Positions 36,833 to 46,147 of a DNA stretch of 64,000 bases are shown here, piece after piece. Each line of letters begins with the position of its first letter. Positions within the stretch are counted from its first letter, which is position 1. The translations under genes and the position numbers were made by a program. The DNA lies in NCBI RefSeq assembly GCF_900111675.1, contig NZ_FOHO01000006.1, forward strand, positions 161,224-225,223, written 5' to 3'. The notes under the pieces are model-generated. The model made no database searches, was not told where the DNA came from, and was given only the letters and a program-made list of their open reading frames with translations. The DNA comes from Paracoccus homiensis (lineage in GTDB: Bacteria; Pseudomonadota; Alphaproteobacteria; Rhodobacterales; Rhodobacteraceae).

Positions 36833-36994
36833 ATGGAGATACTCAGCATTCTGATACCGGTCTCACTGGGGTTGGGCGCCCTGGGCCTTGGTGCCTTCAT
36901 CTGGGCCCTGCGTGGCCGTCAGTTCGAGGATCCGAAAGGTGACGCGGAACGCATCCTCAGCGACGAATGGGATGATCGCCCACGACCCGACTAA
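36833..36994 (+). CDS. ccoS: cbb3 oxidase maturation protein CcoS
   Basis: 53 residues. It starts MEILSILIPVSLGLGALGLG with one membrane segment, then the CcoS signature AFIWALRGRQFEDPKGDAE and an acidic tail. The gene begins nine bases after ccoI with a GAAAGGGCGAG ribosome site. It is needed for cofactor insertion into CcoN in Rhodobacter and completes the usual ccoGHIS order. Confidence 0.93.
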   Translation: MEILSILIPVSLGLGALGLGAFIWALRGRQFEDPKGDAERILSDEWDDRPRPD

Positions 36995-37010
36995 GTAAGG
37001 TGTCAACGAA

Positions 37011-37044
37011 AAACGCCTGCCGGGCGTGGCAGGCGTTTCCTTGT
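37011..37044. terminator. Bidirectional terminator after ccoS
   Basis: AAACGCCTGC (37011-37020), an 8-base loop, and GCAGGCGTTT (37029-37038) make a perfect 10-bp stem, followed by CCTTGTTTTG on the plus strand. It lies between ccoS and the convergent peptidase gene and can end both. Confidence 0.8.
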
Positions 37045-37060
37045 TTTGTGGATTGAAGGA

Positions 37061-38716
37061 TCAGGGGCCGACGACGCGGCATTCCTGTTGCCGGGTTTGC
37101 AGCCTTTCGCAGGCAAGCCGCGCATCCGCCTTGGTCAGGTTGACGAAATTCGCCTCGAAGCCACGGACGGTGTCGGCGACATGACGATTCGCGCCTTCCA
37201 ATGCGGCACCGCCCTGAAGCGCGGTTTGCAACAGCAGCCGATCGGCTTCGACCTTCGAGCGGTACAGGCCAAGCGTCACGCCCCAATTGCGACCACTGTT
37301 CTGCGGCCGCGACACGATTTCCAGCGCCGCGGGTTCCGAGATGTCACCCTCGCCCATCGCGGCCAGGATGACGGTATCGGTGCGCGGTTCGGGAACCGAT
37401 GAGGCCAGCAGCGACATTTGCCCGGTCAGGGCGCGTTCGGTCGGCGTCGGTTCCGGCAAGGCGGGCGCGATGACGGCGGTGCTGGCATCGCTGGTCCGTG
37501 CGCTGCGCGAACGCGGTGCCGGGATCGGACGGGTCGAGGTCGACAGGACGGGGGCCACGAGGCTGGCCGAACCCTGTCCTTCGCTGACGGCCATTTCGAC
37601 CGCGGCCGCCACATCGGTTGCCGGCGTTCCCGGGCGCAGCCGGGGACGCGCGCTGGAAGTCAGGCTCATTCTGCCGGGGGTCGAGGAACTGGCGGCTGCG
37701 GCACGCACGGCTTCTGCGATCTGCATCGGAGAGGCGATGGCCGCGGTGCTGGCGCTGCGGGCAGGGGCGGCACGTTCCGGCGGGGCCGAGGCGTTCAAGG
37801 TCAACGCTTGTGGCTGGGCGACCACCGGTTTCGGTTCGACCTGTGCGCGACGGACCGTTTTCTGGGCGATCAGACGCGGGGGCTTGGGCCGGGTTTCGCG
37901 GACGCGTTCGGGCACACGCGCAAAGCTGGAATCCAGCAGCTGCGACATCACCTGATTGCGCTGCGCGGTGGAGGTTCCACCAAACACGGTGGCGATCAGG
38001 CGCTTGTTCCCGCGCTGCGCCGAGGCCGTCAGGTTGAAGCCCGCGGCGCGGGTATAGCCTGTCTTGATCCCGTCCGCGCCCTTGTAGGCGTCCAGAAATC
38101 GCTTGTTGGTCGAGGAAACCTGCGCAATGCCCGCATCGGCGGAACGGCGCGAGAACAGATTGTAATATTGCGGGAAATCATAGAAAAGATGCCGCCCCAG
38201 AATGGTCATGTCATAGGCGGTCGAATAGTGACCTTCCTGGGTCAGGCCGTTGGCGTTGCGGAAATTCGTGTTCCGCATGCCAAGGGCGCGGGCCATCTGG
38301 GTCATCTGCTGGGCAAAGGCATCCTCGGACCCGGCGAGCCCTTCCCCGATGGCGGTGGCCGCATCATTGGCAGACTTGATCGCCGCCGCGCGCAGAAGAT
38401 AGCGCAGCTCGATGCTTTGGCCGGCTTTCAGGCCCAGCTTTGACGGCGGCTCTGCCGCGGCGTTCGAGCTGATCTTGAACTTGGAATCCAGCCGGACCTG
38501 ACCACGCTCGACCGCGGTGAACGCCATATACAGCGTCATCATCTTGGTCAGCGACGCCGGGTGAAGCCGGGTGCTTTCGTTCTGCTTGTAAATCGGCTGG
38601 CCGGTGCGCGCGTCGATCACATAGGCCGCGAAGGGGGCGGCCCACGATCCGGCAGGCACAAGCGCCGCCACGAGGATCACCGCCCACAGCCGGGCGATCA
38701 GGGGGAATCGGGTCAC
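37061..38716 (-). CDS. D-alanyl-D-alanine carboxypeptidase (PBP5/6 type) with C-terminal SPOR domain
   Basis: 551 residues from a GTG at 38716. A signal peptide ends SWAAP. The serine-peptidase motifs are S55-x-x-K58 (SLTK), S115-A-N117 and K218-T-G220. A long Ala/Pro/Arg/Ser-rich linker (about residues 320-460) leads to a SPOR domain (about 473-551), which binds denuded peptidoglycan at division sites. It trims pentapeptide side chains in the periplasm. The GTG puts the signal peptide right at the N terminus. An ATG at 38761 is in frame but has its AAAGG only two bases away. Confidence 0.9.
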   Translation of the reverse strand: MTRFPLIARLWAVILVAALVPAGSWAAPFAAYVIDARTGQPIYKQNESTRLHPASLTKMMTLYMAFTAVERGQVRLDSKFKISSNAAAEPPSKLGLKAGQSIELRYLLRAAAIKSANDAATAIGEGLAGSEDAFAQQMTQMARALGMRNTNFRNANGLTQEGHYSTAYDMTILGRHLFYDFPQYYNLFSRRSADAGIAQVSSTNKRFLDAYKGADGIKTGYTRAAGFNLTASAQRGNKRLIATVFGGTSTAQRNQVMSQLLDSSFARVPERVRETRPKPPRLIAQKTVRRAQVEPKPVVAQPQALTLNASAPPERAAPARSASTAAIASPMQIAEAVRAAAASSSTPGRMSLTSSARPRLRPGTPATDVAAAVEMAVSEGQGSASLVAPVLSTSTRPIPAPRSRSARTSDASTAVIAPALPEPTPTERALTGQMSLLASSVPEPRTDTVILAAMGEGDISEPAALEIVSRPQNSGRNWGVTLGLYRSKVEADRLLLQTALQGGAALEGANRHVADTVRGFEANFVNLTKADARLACERLQTRQQECRVVGP

Positions 38717-38951
38717 TGTCTCGGTCTCTTCTGCCTCGGGAAGGCATGTCGTTTGTCGCATGCCTTTCGTTAATAAGCCGATAATAGCACGACTGAATCC
38801 GCCGGGAAACCTTGCATTTGTGTGATTTGACCCATCAGGCGGCGAATTGACCGCGCAATTGGCAGCAATTTCGGCGGGGGCTTTTATCCCGGGCAGTTTC
38901 AACTATATTCCGGCTTTGACCTTCCGCAATGATCAGGCCGACGTTACCGCG

Positions 38952-39281
38952 ATGACGCACTGGATGAACGACCCGGACAAGCCGGCAGACCAATCCGATC
39001 TCGCCGTGAAACCGCGTGCCAAGTCACAGCGGCCACCGATGTACAAGGTGTTGATGCTGAACGACGATTTCACACCGATGGAATTCGTTGTCCATGTGCT
39101 GGAACGCCTGTTCAACATGACCCACGCCCAGGCGATCGAGATCATGTTGACGGTTCATCGCAAGGGTGTCGCGGTTGTCGGCGTCTTCTCACACGAGATT
39201 GCGGAAACGAAGGTCGCGCAGGTGATGGAACTGGCACGCCGCCAGCAGCACCCCCTGCAATGTACCATGGAAAAAGAGTAG
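38952..39281 (+). CDS. clpS: ATP-dependent Clp protease adaptor ClpS
   Basis: 109 residues. The core shows [26 protein letters not shown] and the [21 protein letters not shown] region of ClpS, which delivers N-degron substrates to ClpAP. The start is uncertain (38952 or 38964, neither with a clear ribosome site). clpA does not follow; the next gene starts four bases later. Confidence 0.92.
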   Translation: MTHWMNDPDKPADQSDLAVKPRAKSQRPPMYKVLMLNDDFTPMEFVVHVLERLFNMTHAQAIEIMLTVHRKGVAVVGVFSHEIAETKVAQVMELARRQQHPLQCTMEKE

Positions 39282-39285
39282 TCAC

Positions 39286-40287
39286 TTGACCACATCCCGA
39301 TTTCAACTGGCTTTCCCGGACGGCCATCCCGGAGGCGACGTGCTGGTCATTGGTGCGCGTGCCGCCGATGATCTTGATCCGCTGACCGCCGGCCGGACTC
39401 GGATCGAACAGCCGATGTTCACGGATCATCAGGCATTGACCGCGCGCGGCTTTGACGCGGCGCCGTCGGTCGATGGCGTCTTTCAGACCGTGATCGTCAA
39501 ACTGCCCCGCGCAAAACCCGCCGCGCGCGCCCGCATCGCCGCGGCCGCCGCCAGGCTGGGCGATGGTGGTGTGATCTGGGTCGATGGGCAGAAGACCGAC
39601 GGCGTCGACTCCCTTCTGAAGGAAATTCGCCGCCTGACCCCTGTCGATGAGGTGCACAGCAAGGCGCATGGCAAGATATTCCGGATCGATGCGGCATCGC
39701 CCGATTGGGTGCCCCTCGACTGGGCCGCTGCGCCGCGTGAGGTCGCGCCGGGCTTTGTCACACGGCCGGGTGTGTTTTCTGCCGACGGTATCGATCCGGG
39801 ATCGCAGCTGCTTGCACGTCACCTTCCCGAAAAGCTGCCGACGCGACTGGTCGATCTGGGCGCAGGCTGGGGCTGGCTGTCGGCGCAGGCGCTTGCACGG
39901 GCGGGCGTCGAGGTGTTGCATCTGGTCGAGGCTGACCGGATCGCGCTTCAATCCGCCGAAGACAACATCAAGGATGCGCGGGCCCATTTCCACTGGGCCG
40001 ATGCGCGGGATTTCCGTCTGCGCGACCCGGTGAATGGCGTGATCATGAACCCGCCCTTCCATGACGGGCGCGACGCCGATCCGCGTCTGGGGGCGGAATT
40101 CATCGCCAATGCCGCGCGGTTGCTGACCGGGGCGGGACGTCTGTGGATGGTCGCCAACCGGCATCTGCCCTATGAGACCGTCCTGCGCGAGAACTTTGCC
40201 CAGGTCACCGAAATCGGCGGCGACACACGTTTCAAGATTTTCGAGGCCAGCGGCGCGGGTCGCGGGTCCAAGAACCAGAGGCGCTGA
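39286..40287 (+). CDS. Class I SAM-dependent methyltransferase, RsmC-like
   Basis: 333 residues from a TTG start four bases after clpS; no ATG exists near the beginning of the frame. Two MTS domains are typical of RsmC: an N-terminal cofactor-free half and a C-terminal half with LVDLGAGWGWLSAQAL (SAM motif) and the catalytic NPPF (MNPPFHDG). RsmC methylates G1207 of 16S rRNA; a related 23S or 16S guanine-N2 target is equally possible. Confidence 0.85.
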   Translation: MTTSRFQLAFPDGHPGGDVLVIGARAADDLDPLTAGRTRIEQPMFTDHQALTARGFDAAPSVDGVFQTVIVKLPRAKPAARARIAAAAARLGDGGVIWVDGQKTDGVDSLLKEIRRLTPVDEVHSKAHGKIFRIDAASPDWVPLDWAAAPREVAPGFVTRPGVFSADGIDPGSQLLARHLPEKLPTRLVDLGAGWGWLSAQALARAGVEVLHLVEADRIALQSAEDNIKDARAHFHWADARDFRLRDPVNGVIMNPPFHDGRDADPRLGAEFIANAARLLTGAGRLWMVANRHLPYETVLRENFAQVTEIGGDTRFKIFEASGAGRGSKNQRR

Positions 40288-40288
40288 T

Positions 40289-41095
40289 ATGGGTTTTTCC
40301 GTTCAAGGCAAGACCGCGATCGTCACGGGTGCCGGTCGTGGAATCGGTCTGGCGATTGCGCAGCATTTCGTCCAGGCCGGCGCGAATGTGATGTTCGTGG
40401 ACAATGACGAGGAAAGTCTGGAACGGCAGATGTCGGATTACGACACCGAAAACGGTCCAGTCCGCTACTTCACCGGCAATATCTGCGAAAAGCTGTGTTC
40501 GGCCAATCTTCTGTCAGCGACGCTGGACGCGTTCGAGCGGGTCGATATCCTGGTGAACGCGCATCGCTTCGTCAAAGGATCGGACCCGCTGGATACCGAT
40601 CCCAGTGTTCTGGAGGAAATGCTGCGCCAGAACATGATTTCGGGCCTGCGCTTGTCGCAGATGATTGCCAAGCGCATGATCAAGCAGGCCGAAGGGCAGG
40701 CCGATGTGCAGCAGGCAGGCGCGATCGTGAATATCTCGAACCTTGCGGCGTCGCGTCCGGTGCCGGATCTTCTGGGCTATTCCATCGCCTGCGCCGCGCA
40801 GGAACAGTCCACGCGCGGGTTGGCACTGGCGCTGGCGCCGCATCGTATTCGTGTGAATGGCGTCCGTTTCAGCAGCGTCATGTCGCATGAATTGAAATGC
40901 GCGCTGAAAGAAGACGCTGATCTGCGCGACCAGATCGTATCAGGCACGCCCTTGGGGCGCATCGCCGCCGCCGATGAGGTCGCCGAGGCGGTCCATTACC
41001 TTGTCAGCGAAGGCGCGCGTTTCGTGACCGGGCAGGTGATGACGGTCGATGGCGGGCGTTGCCTTGCAGATCCGGTCACCGCGCAGGCGCTTTAA
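40289..41095 (+). CDS. SDR-family protein lacking the catalytic Ser and Lys
   Basis: 268 residues with a Rossmann fold (TGAGRGIGLAIAQHF) and a C-terminal FVTGQVMTVDGG stretch, as in FabG-like SDRs. The catalytic tetrad is broken: in NISN the usual Ser is Asn, and in GYSIACAAQ the Lys four residues after Tyr is Cys. Cofactor binding may persist but classical dehydrogenase chemistry is doubtful. It follows the methyltransferase by one base. Its TAA stop shares TTAA with the convergent lipoprotein gene. Confidence 0.85.
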   Translation: MGFSVQGKTAIVTGAGRGIGLAIAQHFVQAGANVMFVDNDEESLERQMSDYDTENGPVRYFTGNICEKLCSANLLSATLDAFERVDILVNAHRFVKGSDPLDTDPSVLEEMLRQNMISGLRLSQMIAKRMIKQAEGQADVQQAGAIVNISNLAASRPVPDLLGYSIACAAQEQSTRGLALALAPHRIRVNGVRFSSVMSHELKCALKEDADLRDQIVSGTPLGRIAAADEVAEAVHYLVSEGARFVTGQVMTVDGGRCLADPVTAQAL

Positions 41096-41496
41096 CCCTG
41101 TTCGGGATAGGCGGCCTTGCAGGCCTGCACGGCCGCCGCAGCCTGCGCTGACAACTGGGCCTTGCGACTGGCAAGGTTGTCGCGCTTGCGCTGTTCCGCT
41201 GCGGGGTCGATGGCCACGCGATAACGCTCGGTCGTGATATGCTCGCGCCAACAGGATCGTGTGATCGTGCGGACATTGCCGTCGTTGTCGCGATAATGGT
41301 CACGGCACTGGGTCAGATAATCGCGTCCGACCTGACGTTCTTCCCAGGCATAGCCACGGCCCAGATTGCCCTCGACCTCGGCAAGAAGGCGGCTGACATT
41401 GCGGTATTCGTCGGTATTCCGACTGATGCAGCGTTCCTGCTGGGTGCCGCAGGCGGCCAGCAGAAGGGTGACGAGGATCGCGGTGTTGCGGGGCAT
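41092..41496 (-). CDS. Small lipoprotein of unknown function
   Basis: 134 residues. The signal peptide ends in the lipobox LLAAC (Cys16). The mature part is polar with several cysteines (ERC, TQC, SCW, ACK) and many charged residues, suggesting disulfides in the periplasm. No family recognised. It shares the TTAA stop with the SDR-like gene and starts 75 bases from hemF, which diverges from it. Confidence 0.75.
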   Translation of the reverse strand: MPRNTAILVTLLLAACGTQQERCISRNTDEYRNVSRLLAEVEGNLGRGYAWEERQVGRDYLTQCRDHYRDNDGNVRTITRSCWREHITTERYRVAIDPAAEQRKRDNLASRKAQLSAQAAAAVQACKAAYPEQG

Positions 41497-41571
41497 CTTC
41501 AGTCTCTTTACATCGGGTGAAAAGATGCTAGCCGCCGGTGCCTGTACTGGCAATTCACGATTGGGGTCCAC

Positions 41572-42426
41572 ATGCAAGATCAACGCCGCCGCGCCGCCGA
41601 CTGGTTCCGCGACCTGCGCGACCAGATCGTCGAAGCCTTCGAAGGGCTTGAGGATCGGGCAGGTGGCGACGCCATGCCGGGGCGGTTTCAGGTCACCCCG
41701 ACCCGCCGCGGCGAGGATGGCGGCGGCGGTCTGATGTCGGTCATGCGCGGCGGTCGTGTCTTTGAAAAGGTCGGCGTCAACTGGTCCGAGGTGCATGGAA
41801 CGCTGGCCCCCAAGGCCCAGACCGCAATGGCCGCGCGTGGCGTTCCCGGCATCGCCGAGGATCCGCGCTTCTGGGCAAGTGGCATCAGCCTTGTCGCCCA
41901 TATGCAGAACCCCCATGCGCCCGCCGTTCACATGAATACGCGCATGTTCTGGACCCCCGGCGCGTGGTGGTTCGGCGGCGGATCTGACCTGAACCCCTGT
42001 CTGGAATATGCCGAGGATACCGCCCATTTCCACGATCAGCTGCGTCAGGCCTGCGACGCGCATGACCCGGATTACTATCCGCGGTTCAAGGCCTGGGCGG
42101 ACGAGTATTTCTTTATTCCCCATCGCGGACGGGCGCGCGGTGTCGGGGGTATTTTCTACGACGATCTGAACAGCGGCGATTGGGATGCGGATTTCGCGTT
42201 CACCCGCGCCGTCGGACAGGCGTTCCTGCCGGCATTCCTGCCCCTTGCCGAAAAGCGGATGGCGCAGGACTGGACCGATCAGGACCGCGATGCGCAGCTG
42301 GTTCATCGCGGGCTCTATGCCGAATACAATCTGGTCTATGATCGCGGCACCAAATTCGGTCTGGAAACGGGCCACAACCCCGAGGCAGTGCTGATGAGCT
42401 TGCCCCCCTTGGCGAAATGGATCTAG
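41572..42426 (+). CDS. hemF: Oxygen-dependent coproporphyrinogen III oxidase
   Basis: 284 residues. It converts coproporphyrinogen III to protoporphyrinogen IX using oxygen. The HemF signature (HMNTRMFW, WFGGGSDLNPCLEY, YNLVYDRGTKFGLETGHNPE) is intact. It overlaps the LysE gene by ten bases. Heme genes hemE and hemC lie 3-4 kb away in this window. Confidence 0.97.
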   Translation: MQDQRRRAADWFRDLRDQIVEAFEGLEDRAGGDAMPGRFQVTPTRRGEDGGGGLMSVMRGGRVFEKVGVNWSEVHGTLAPKAQTAMAARGVPGIAEDPRFWASGISLVAHMQNPHAPAVHMNTRMFWTPGAWWFGGGSDLNPCLEYAEDTAHFHDQLRQACDAHDPDYYPRFKAWADEYFFIPHRGRARGVGGIFYDDLNSGDWDADFAFTRAVGQAFLPAFLPLAEKRMAQDWTDQDRDAQLVHRGLYAEYNLVYDRGTKFGLETGHNPEAVLMSLPPLAKWI

Positions 42427-43073
42427 CGTCGCTGTTTGCGGCGCTTCAAGGCGGCGTCGAGACCGGCGCCCTGACGGGATTTGTCGTTGCCTCGATCGTG
42501 ATGGAAATCACGCCCGGTCCCAACATGGCCTATCTGGCGATCCTTGCGCTGGGGGACGGGCGCAGGGCGGGCTATGCGGCTGTGCTGGGCGTGGCCTTGG
42601 GGCTTTTGATCGCGGGGCTTGCGGCCTCGCTTGGGCTTGGGGCGGCCATCGCATCCTCGCCACTTGCATGGCAGACCCTGCGCTGGGGCGGTGTGCTGTA
42701 TCTGTTGTGGTTGGCATGGGATGGCTGGCGGGACGGGCGCGGAACCGTCGAACATGCGGCGCGCGGGTCGTCACTGGGGCGGTTCTTTCGCCGTGGCCTG
42801 ATCGTCAACCTGCTGAACCCAAAGGCCTTTGCCTTCTATATCACGGTGCTGCCCGGCTTCATCGTGCCCGGTGCGAATATCACCGGGCAGGCGGTCGGGC
42901 TGTCGCTGATCTATGTTGCGATCGCCACGATCATCCATGCCGCGATCGTGACGGGGGCGGCGGCCTCGCATCGCGCGCTGCGCGACCCTGCGCGGCAACG
43001 GCGGATCCGCCGGGTATTGTCAGTGCTGTTGGCGTTCGTGGCATTGTGGCTGGCGGTCCGGACGGCAGGCTAG
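42417..43073 (+). CDS. LysE family amino-acid exporter
   Basis: 218 residues with about six membrane segments. The family opening (VVASIVMEITPGPNMAYLAILALGDG) and the GLIVNLLNPKAFAFYITVLPGF motif are present. Substrate unknown. It overlaps hemF by ten bases. The stop TAG shares CTAG with the convergent Lrp gene. Confidence 0.9.
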   Translation: MDLASLFAALQGGVETGALTGFVVASIVMEITPGPNMAYLAILALGDGRRAGYAAVLGVALGLLIAGLAASLGLGAAIASSPLAWQTLRWGGVLYLLWLAWDGWRDGRGTVEHAARGSSLGRFFRRGLIVNLLNPKAFAFYITVLPGFIVPGANITGQAVGLSLIYVAIATIIHAAIVTGAAASHRALRDPARQRRIRRVLSVLLAFVALWLAVRTAG

Positions 43074-43531
43074 GCGCGCTCATCCTTGGGGCTGCCCATG
43101 ACGACATGGGTGGTGATCGTCGCGATCCACGGAAATGCACCCAGCACATCCGAGTGGAACTGTTTGTAGGCCGCCAGATCGGCAACCTCGACCCGCAGCA
43201 GATATTCGCTTGCACCGGTGATGTTGTGGCATTCGCGGACGGCGGGCGCGGCGATGCAGGCCCGTTCGAACGCAAGCTGGGCATCGTTTGAATGCCGCGA
43301 CAGCCCGACCGAGACATAGGCGATAAAGCCCAACCCCCGCGCACTCGGCGGCACGACCGCACGATAGCCCGAAATGATCCCCCGACGTTCCAGATCCTGC
43401 ACGCGTCGCAGGCAGGCCGATGGCGACAGCCCGACCAAAGCCGCCAGTTCCGTATTGGGAATGCGGCCATTGCGACGAAGTTGGTGCAATATCTGGGCGT
43501 TTATACGATCTGTTTCGATGTCAAGTTGCAC
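43070..43531 (-). CDS. Lrp/AsnC family transcriptional regulator
   Basis: 153 residues. The helix-turn-helix (ETDRINAQILHQLRRNGRIPNTELAALVGLSPSACLRRVQDLE, in blocks) and the RAM domain (AAPAVRECHNITGASEYLLRV) are present. GTG at 43531 is chosen; a TTG at 43555 is also in frame. It is divergent from one LysE exporter and convergent with another, so it is the obvious candidate regulator of one or both. Confidence 0.88.
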   Translation of the reverse strand: MQLDIETDRINAQILHQLRRNGRIPNTELAALVGLSPSACLRRVQDLERRGIISGYRAVVPPSARGLGFIAYVSVGLSRHSNDAQLAFERACIAAPAVRECHNITGASEYLLRVEVADLAAYKQFHSDVLGAFPWIATITTHVVMGSPKDERA

Positions 43532-43612
43532 ATTATTTCCATTCTGTCGGCACAAAGGTCAGAAATTGCGCCTTTTGCGCGATAACATTGCGTGGCTATG
43601 AAAGTGAGTGCA

Positions 43613-44203
43613 ATGACCGATCAGATCCTTCTTGCCCTTGCGGGCTTTGCCTTCGTCACCTCCGTCACGCCGGGGCCGAACAACATGATGCTGCTTGCCT
43701 CGGGTGCGAATTTCGGGGTTCGGCGCACGGTGCCGCATATGTTGGGCATTTCGCTTGGGTTCGGGGTGATGGTGATGATCCTCGGGCTGGGGGTCGACCG
43801 CCTGATCGCCTCATCTCCGGCGCTGGCGCAGGCGATGAAATGGCTGAGCCTTGGCTATATGGCGTGGCTTGCGTGGAAGATCGCCAATGCCGGACAGCCC
43901 AGATCGGAAGGTGCGGACAGGGGGCGACCACTGACATTTCTACAGGCAGCCGCGTTTCAATGGGTGAACCCCAAGGCCTGGGCGATGGGGTTGGGTGCCT
44001 TGTCGGCCTATGCCGCGGGGGCGGGCGGCGCAGTGGTTGTCGCGCTGGTCTTCGCGCTGGTGAACCTGCCGGCCGTGTCGATCTGGGCCATGCTGGGGCA
44101 ACAGATGCGCAGCCTTCTGTCCACGCCCGCACGGCTGCGGCTGTTCAATGTGTCGATGGCGGTTCTGCTTGTCGCGACAATGTTGCCGGTCGCGATGCAC
44201 TAG
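43613..44203 (+). CDS. LysE family amino-acid exporter
   Basis: 196 residues with about six membrane segments. Family motifs: LAGFAFVTSVTPGPNNMMLLASGANFG and FQWVNPKAWAMGLGALSAY. Upstream in-frame starts at 43592 and 43598 lack ribosome sites; 43613 opens the conserved MTDQILL. It is divergent from an Lrp gene, as is common for LysE exporters. Confidence 0.9.
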   Translation: MTDQILLALAGFAFVTSVTPGPNNMMLLASGANFGVRRTVPHMLGISLGFGVMVMILGLGVDRLIASSPALAQAMKWLSLGYMAWLAWKIANAGQPRSEGADRGRPLTFLQAAAFQWVNPKAWAMGLGALSAYAAGAGGAVVVALVFALVNLPAVSIWAMLGQQMRSLLSTPARLRLFNVSMAVLLVATMLPVAMH

Positions 44204-44206
44204 CGC

Positions 44207-45082
44207 CTATACCGTGACCGCCAGCAGCCATCCGACCCCCAGAACGATCAGCCCCATCCCGCACAGTTGCAGCGCGGTGGTGCTTTGCCGAAACAGACGC
44301 CCCGAGACCAGCTGCGCCAGCACGACCTCGATCAGGGCCAGCGTGCGGACATTCGCGGCGGGCGTCAGGGCAAAGCCGATGAACCAGAACAACGAGGCAA
44401 AGGCCCCCAGCGCCCCGGCGGTCAGCGATTGTCGCCACATGCGCAGGATCGCGCACAGCCCGCGCCGATCGCGCAATCCCATCCAGATCAGCATCGCGGC
44501 CGATTGCAGCGCAAGGGTCAGCACAAGCACGGTCAGCGCCCGAATGAAGAACCCACCCTCGGGCAGGCTCAGCAGTGCCCCGCGAAACCCGATGGATGAC
44601 AGGCCGAACAACGCCCCGGCGGTCACGCCCGTTGCAATTCCGCGCAGCCCGGCCCGCGACCAGCGCGCACCCGATGCCAGAACCACGCCCAGTGTCGCCA
44701 GTGCAATCGCGCCAAGACGGGCCGGGCCCAAAGGCTCGGCCAGAACCACGGCGCCGATGATGGCCAGCGTGACGGGCTCGGTCTTCATCAATGCGGTGGC
44801 GACGCCGAATCCCTGACCGCGCATGGTCAGCAGCATGAAGGCGGTTGCCCCGATCTGCGCCGCCGCGCCAAGTGCCGCATAGGCGACCGTATTGCCGCCC
44901 AGGGCAGGGACCGCGACAAAGGGCGCAAGCGCGATCAGTGACAGCGCGGCGAAGGGCAGGCCGAACAGGAAACGCACGGCGGTCGCCCCGACCGTCCCGA
45001 CACTGGCCGTCAATCCGGCCTGCGCGGCATTGCGGCCGGTCTGGGCGACCGCCGCGATCAGCGTCGCCCAGACCCAGATCAT
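44207..45082 (-). CDS. EamA (DMT superfamily) transporter
   Basis: 291 residues with ten predicted membrane segments in two EamA halves. The first half has [23 protein letters not shown]; the second ends [19 protein letters not shown] metabolite exporter, substrate unknown. The gene overlaps hemE (four bases) on the same strand, so it is translated from the hemE message. Confidence 0.88.
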   Translation of the reverse strand: MIWVWATLIAAVAQTGRNAAQAGLTASVGTVGATAVRFLFGLPFAALSLIALAPFVAVPALGGNTVAYAALGAAAQIGATAFMLLTMRGQGFGVATALMKTEPVTLAIIGAVVLAEPLGPARLGAIALATLGVVLASGARWSRAGLRGIATGVTAGALFGLSSIGFRGALLSLPEGGFFIRALTVLVLTLALQSAAMLIWMGLRDRRGLCAILRMWRQSLTAGALGAFASLFWFIGFALTPAANVRTLALIEVVLAQLVSGRLFRQSTTALQLCGMGLIVLGVGWLLAVTV

Positions 45083-46107
45083 GCGCTGCGAACAGCCTCG
45101 ATCATGCGGGCGACATTGTCGGGATCGGCATCGGGGGTGATGCCATGGCCCAGGTTGAAGACATGCGGCCCGCGGCGCAGCGCACGGGTGATCCGCTGTG
45201 CCTCGGCCACAAGGTCCGGGCCGCCCGTGACCATATGCCGCGGGTTTAGATTGCCCTGCACACAGCCATCGACCTGCAGGTTCCCCGCGACCCATTCCGC
45301 GCTGACGGAATTGTCGGTGGCGACACAATCGGCGCCGGTCGCCTTGGCAAAGCCGATATAGCGGTCGCCCGCCTCGCGCGGGAAGGCGATGACGGGAATA
45401 CCCGGATGCAGGCGCTTCAGTTCCGAAATGATGCGCCGCGCGGGGGCGATCGCGAAATCGTCGAAATCCTGACCCTTCAGGCTGCCGGCCCAGCTATCGA
45501 AGATCTTCACGACCTCGGCCCCGGCCTGGATCTGGGCCGACAGGTACAGGATGGTTGCCTCGGTGATGCGGTCGATCAGCGCTGAAAACGCCGCGCGGTC
45601 GGTGGACTTGAATGCATGGGCCGGTCCCTGATCCGGCGTGCCGCGCCCCGCGATCATATAGGTCGCGACGGTCCAGGGCGCACCGGCAAAGCCGATCAGC
45701 GCGGTGTCCTGCGGCAGTTCCCGCGCCAGGATCCGGATCGTTTCATAGATCGGCGACAGCGTTTCATGAACGTCATCGGCCGGGCGCAAGGCGTCGACCT
45801 GCGCGGCCTCGGTGATGGTCGACAGGCGCGGCCCTTCGCCCTTGACGAACCACAGATCCGCGCCAAGAGCCTGCGGGATCAACAGGATATCGGCGAACAG
45901 GATTGCCGCGTCGAAGCCAAATCTGCGGATCGGTTGCAGCGTGACTTCGGCTGCCAGATCGGGGTTGTAGCATAGCGACAGGAAATCGCCCGCCTGTTCC
46001 CGCGTGGCGCGATATTCCGGCAGATATCGTCCCGCCTGACGCATCATCCAGATCGGGGGGGTCGGCAGCGTCTCGCCCGCCAATGCCCGCAGCAATAGTT
46101 TCGTCAT
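45079..46107 (-). CDS. hemE: Uroporphyrinogen decarboxylase
   Basis: 342 residues. It decarboxylates uroporphyrinogen III to coproporphyrinogen III. The [20 protein letters not shown] signature and [13 protein letters not shown] are present, with active-site Asp in FADIL. The ATG at 46107 has a strong AAGGAGG ribosome site. A much longer upstream open frame is antisense to hemC and rejected. hemC diverges from it. Confidence 0.97.
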   Translation of the reverse strand: MTKLLLRALAGETLPTPPIWMMRQAGRYLPEYRATREQAGDFLSLCYNPDLAAEVTLQPIRRFGFDAAILFADILLIPQALGADLWFVKGEGPRLSTITEAAQVDALRPADDVHETLSPIYETIRILARELPQDTALIGFAGAPWTVATYMIAGRGTPDQGPAHAFKSTDRAAFSALIDRITEATILYLSAQIQAGAEVVKIFDSWAGSLKGQDFDDFAIAPARRIISELKRLHPGIPVIAFPREAGDRYIGFAKATGADCVATDNSVSAEWVAGNLQVDGCVQGNLNPRHMVTGGPDLVAEAQRITRALRRGPHVFNLGHGITPDADPDNVARMIEAVRSA

Positions 46108-46147
46108 GTGGCCTCCTTGCCCCGCCATCAAGGCGAGCCAGAGGTCG

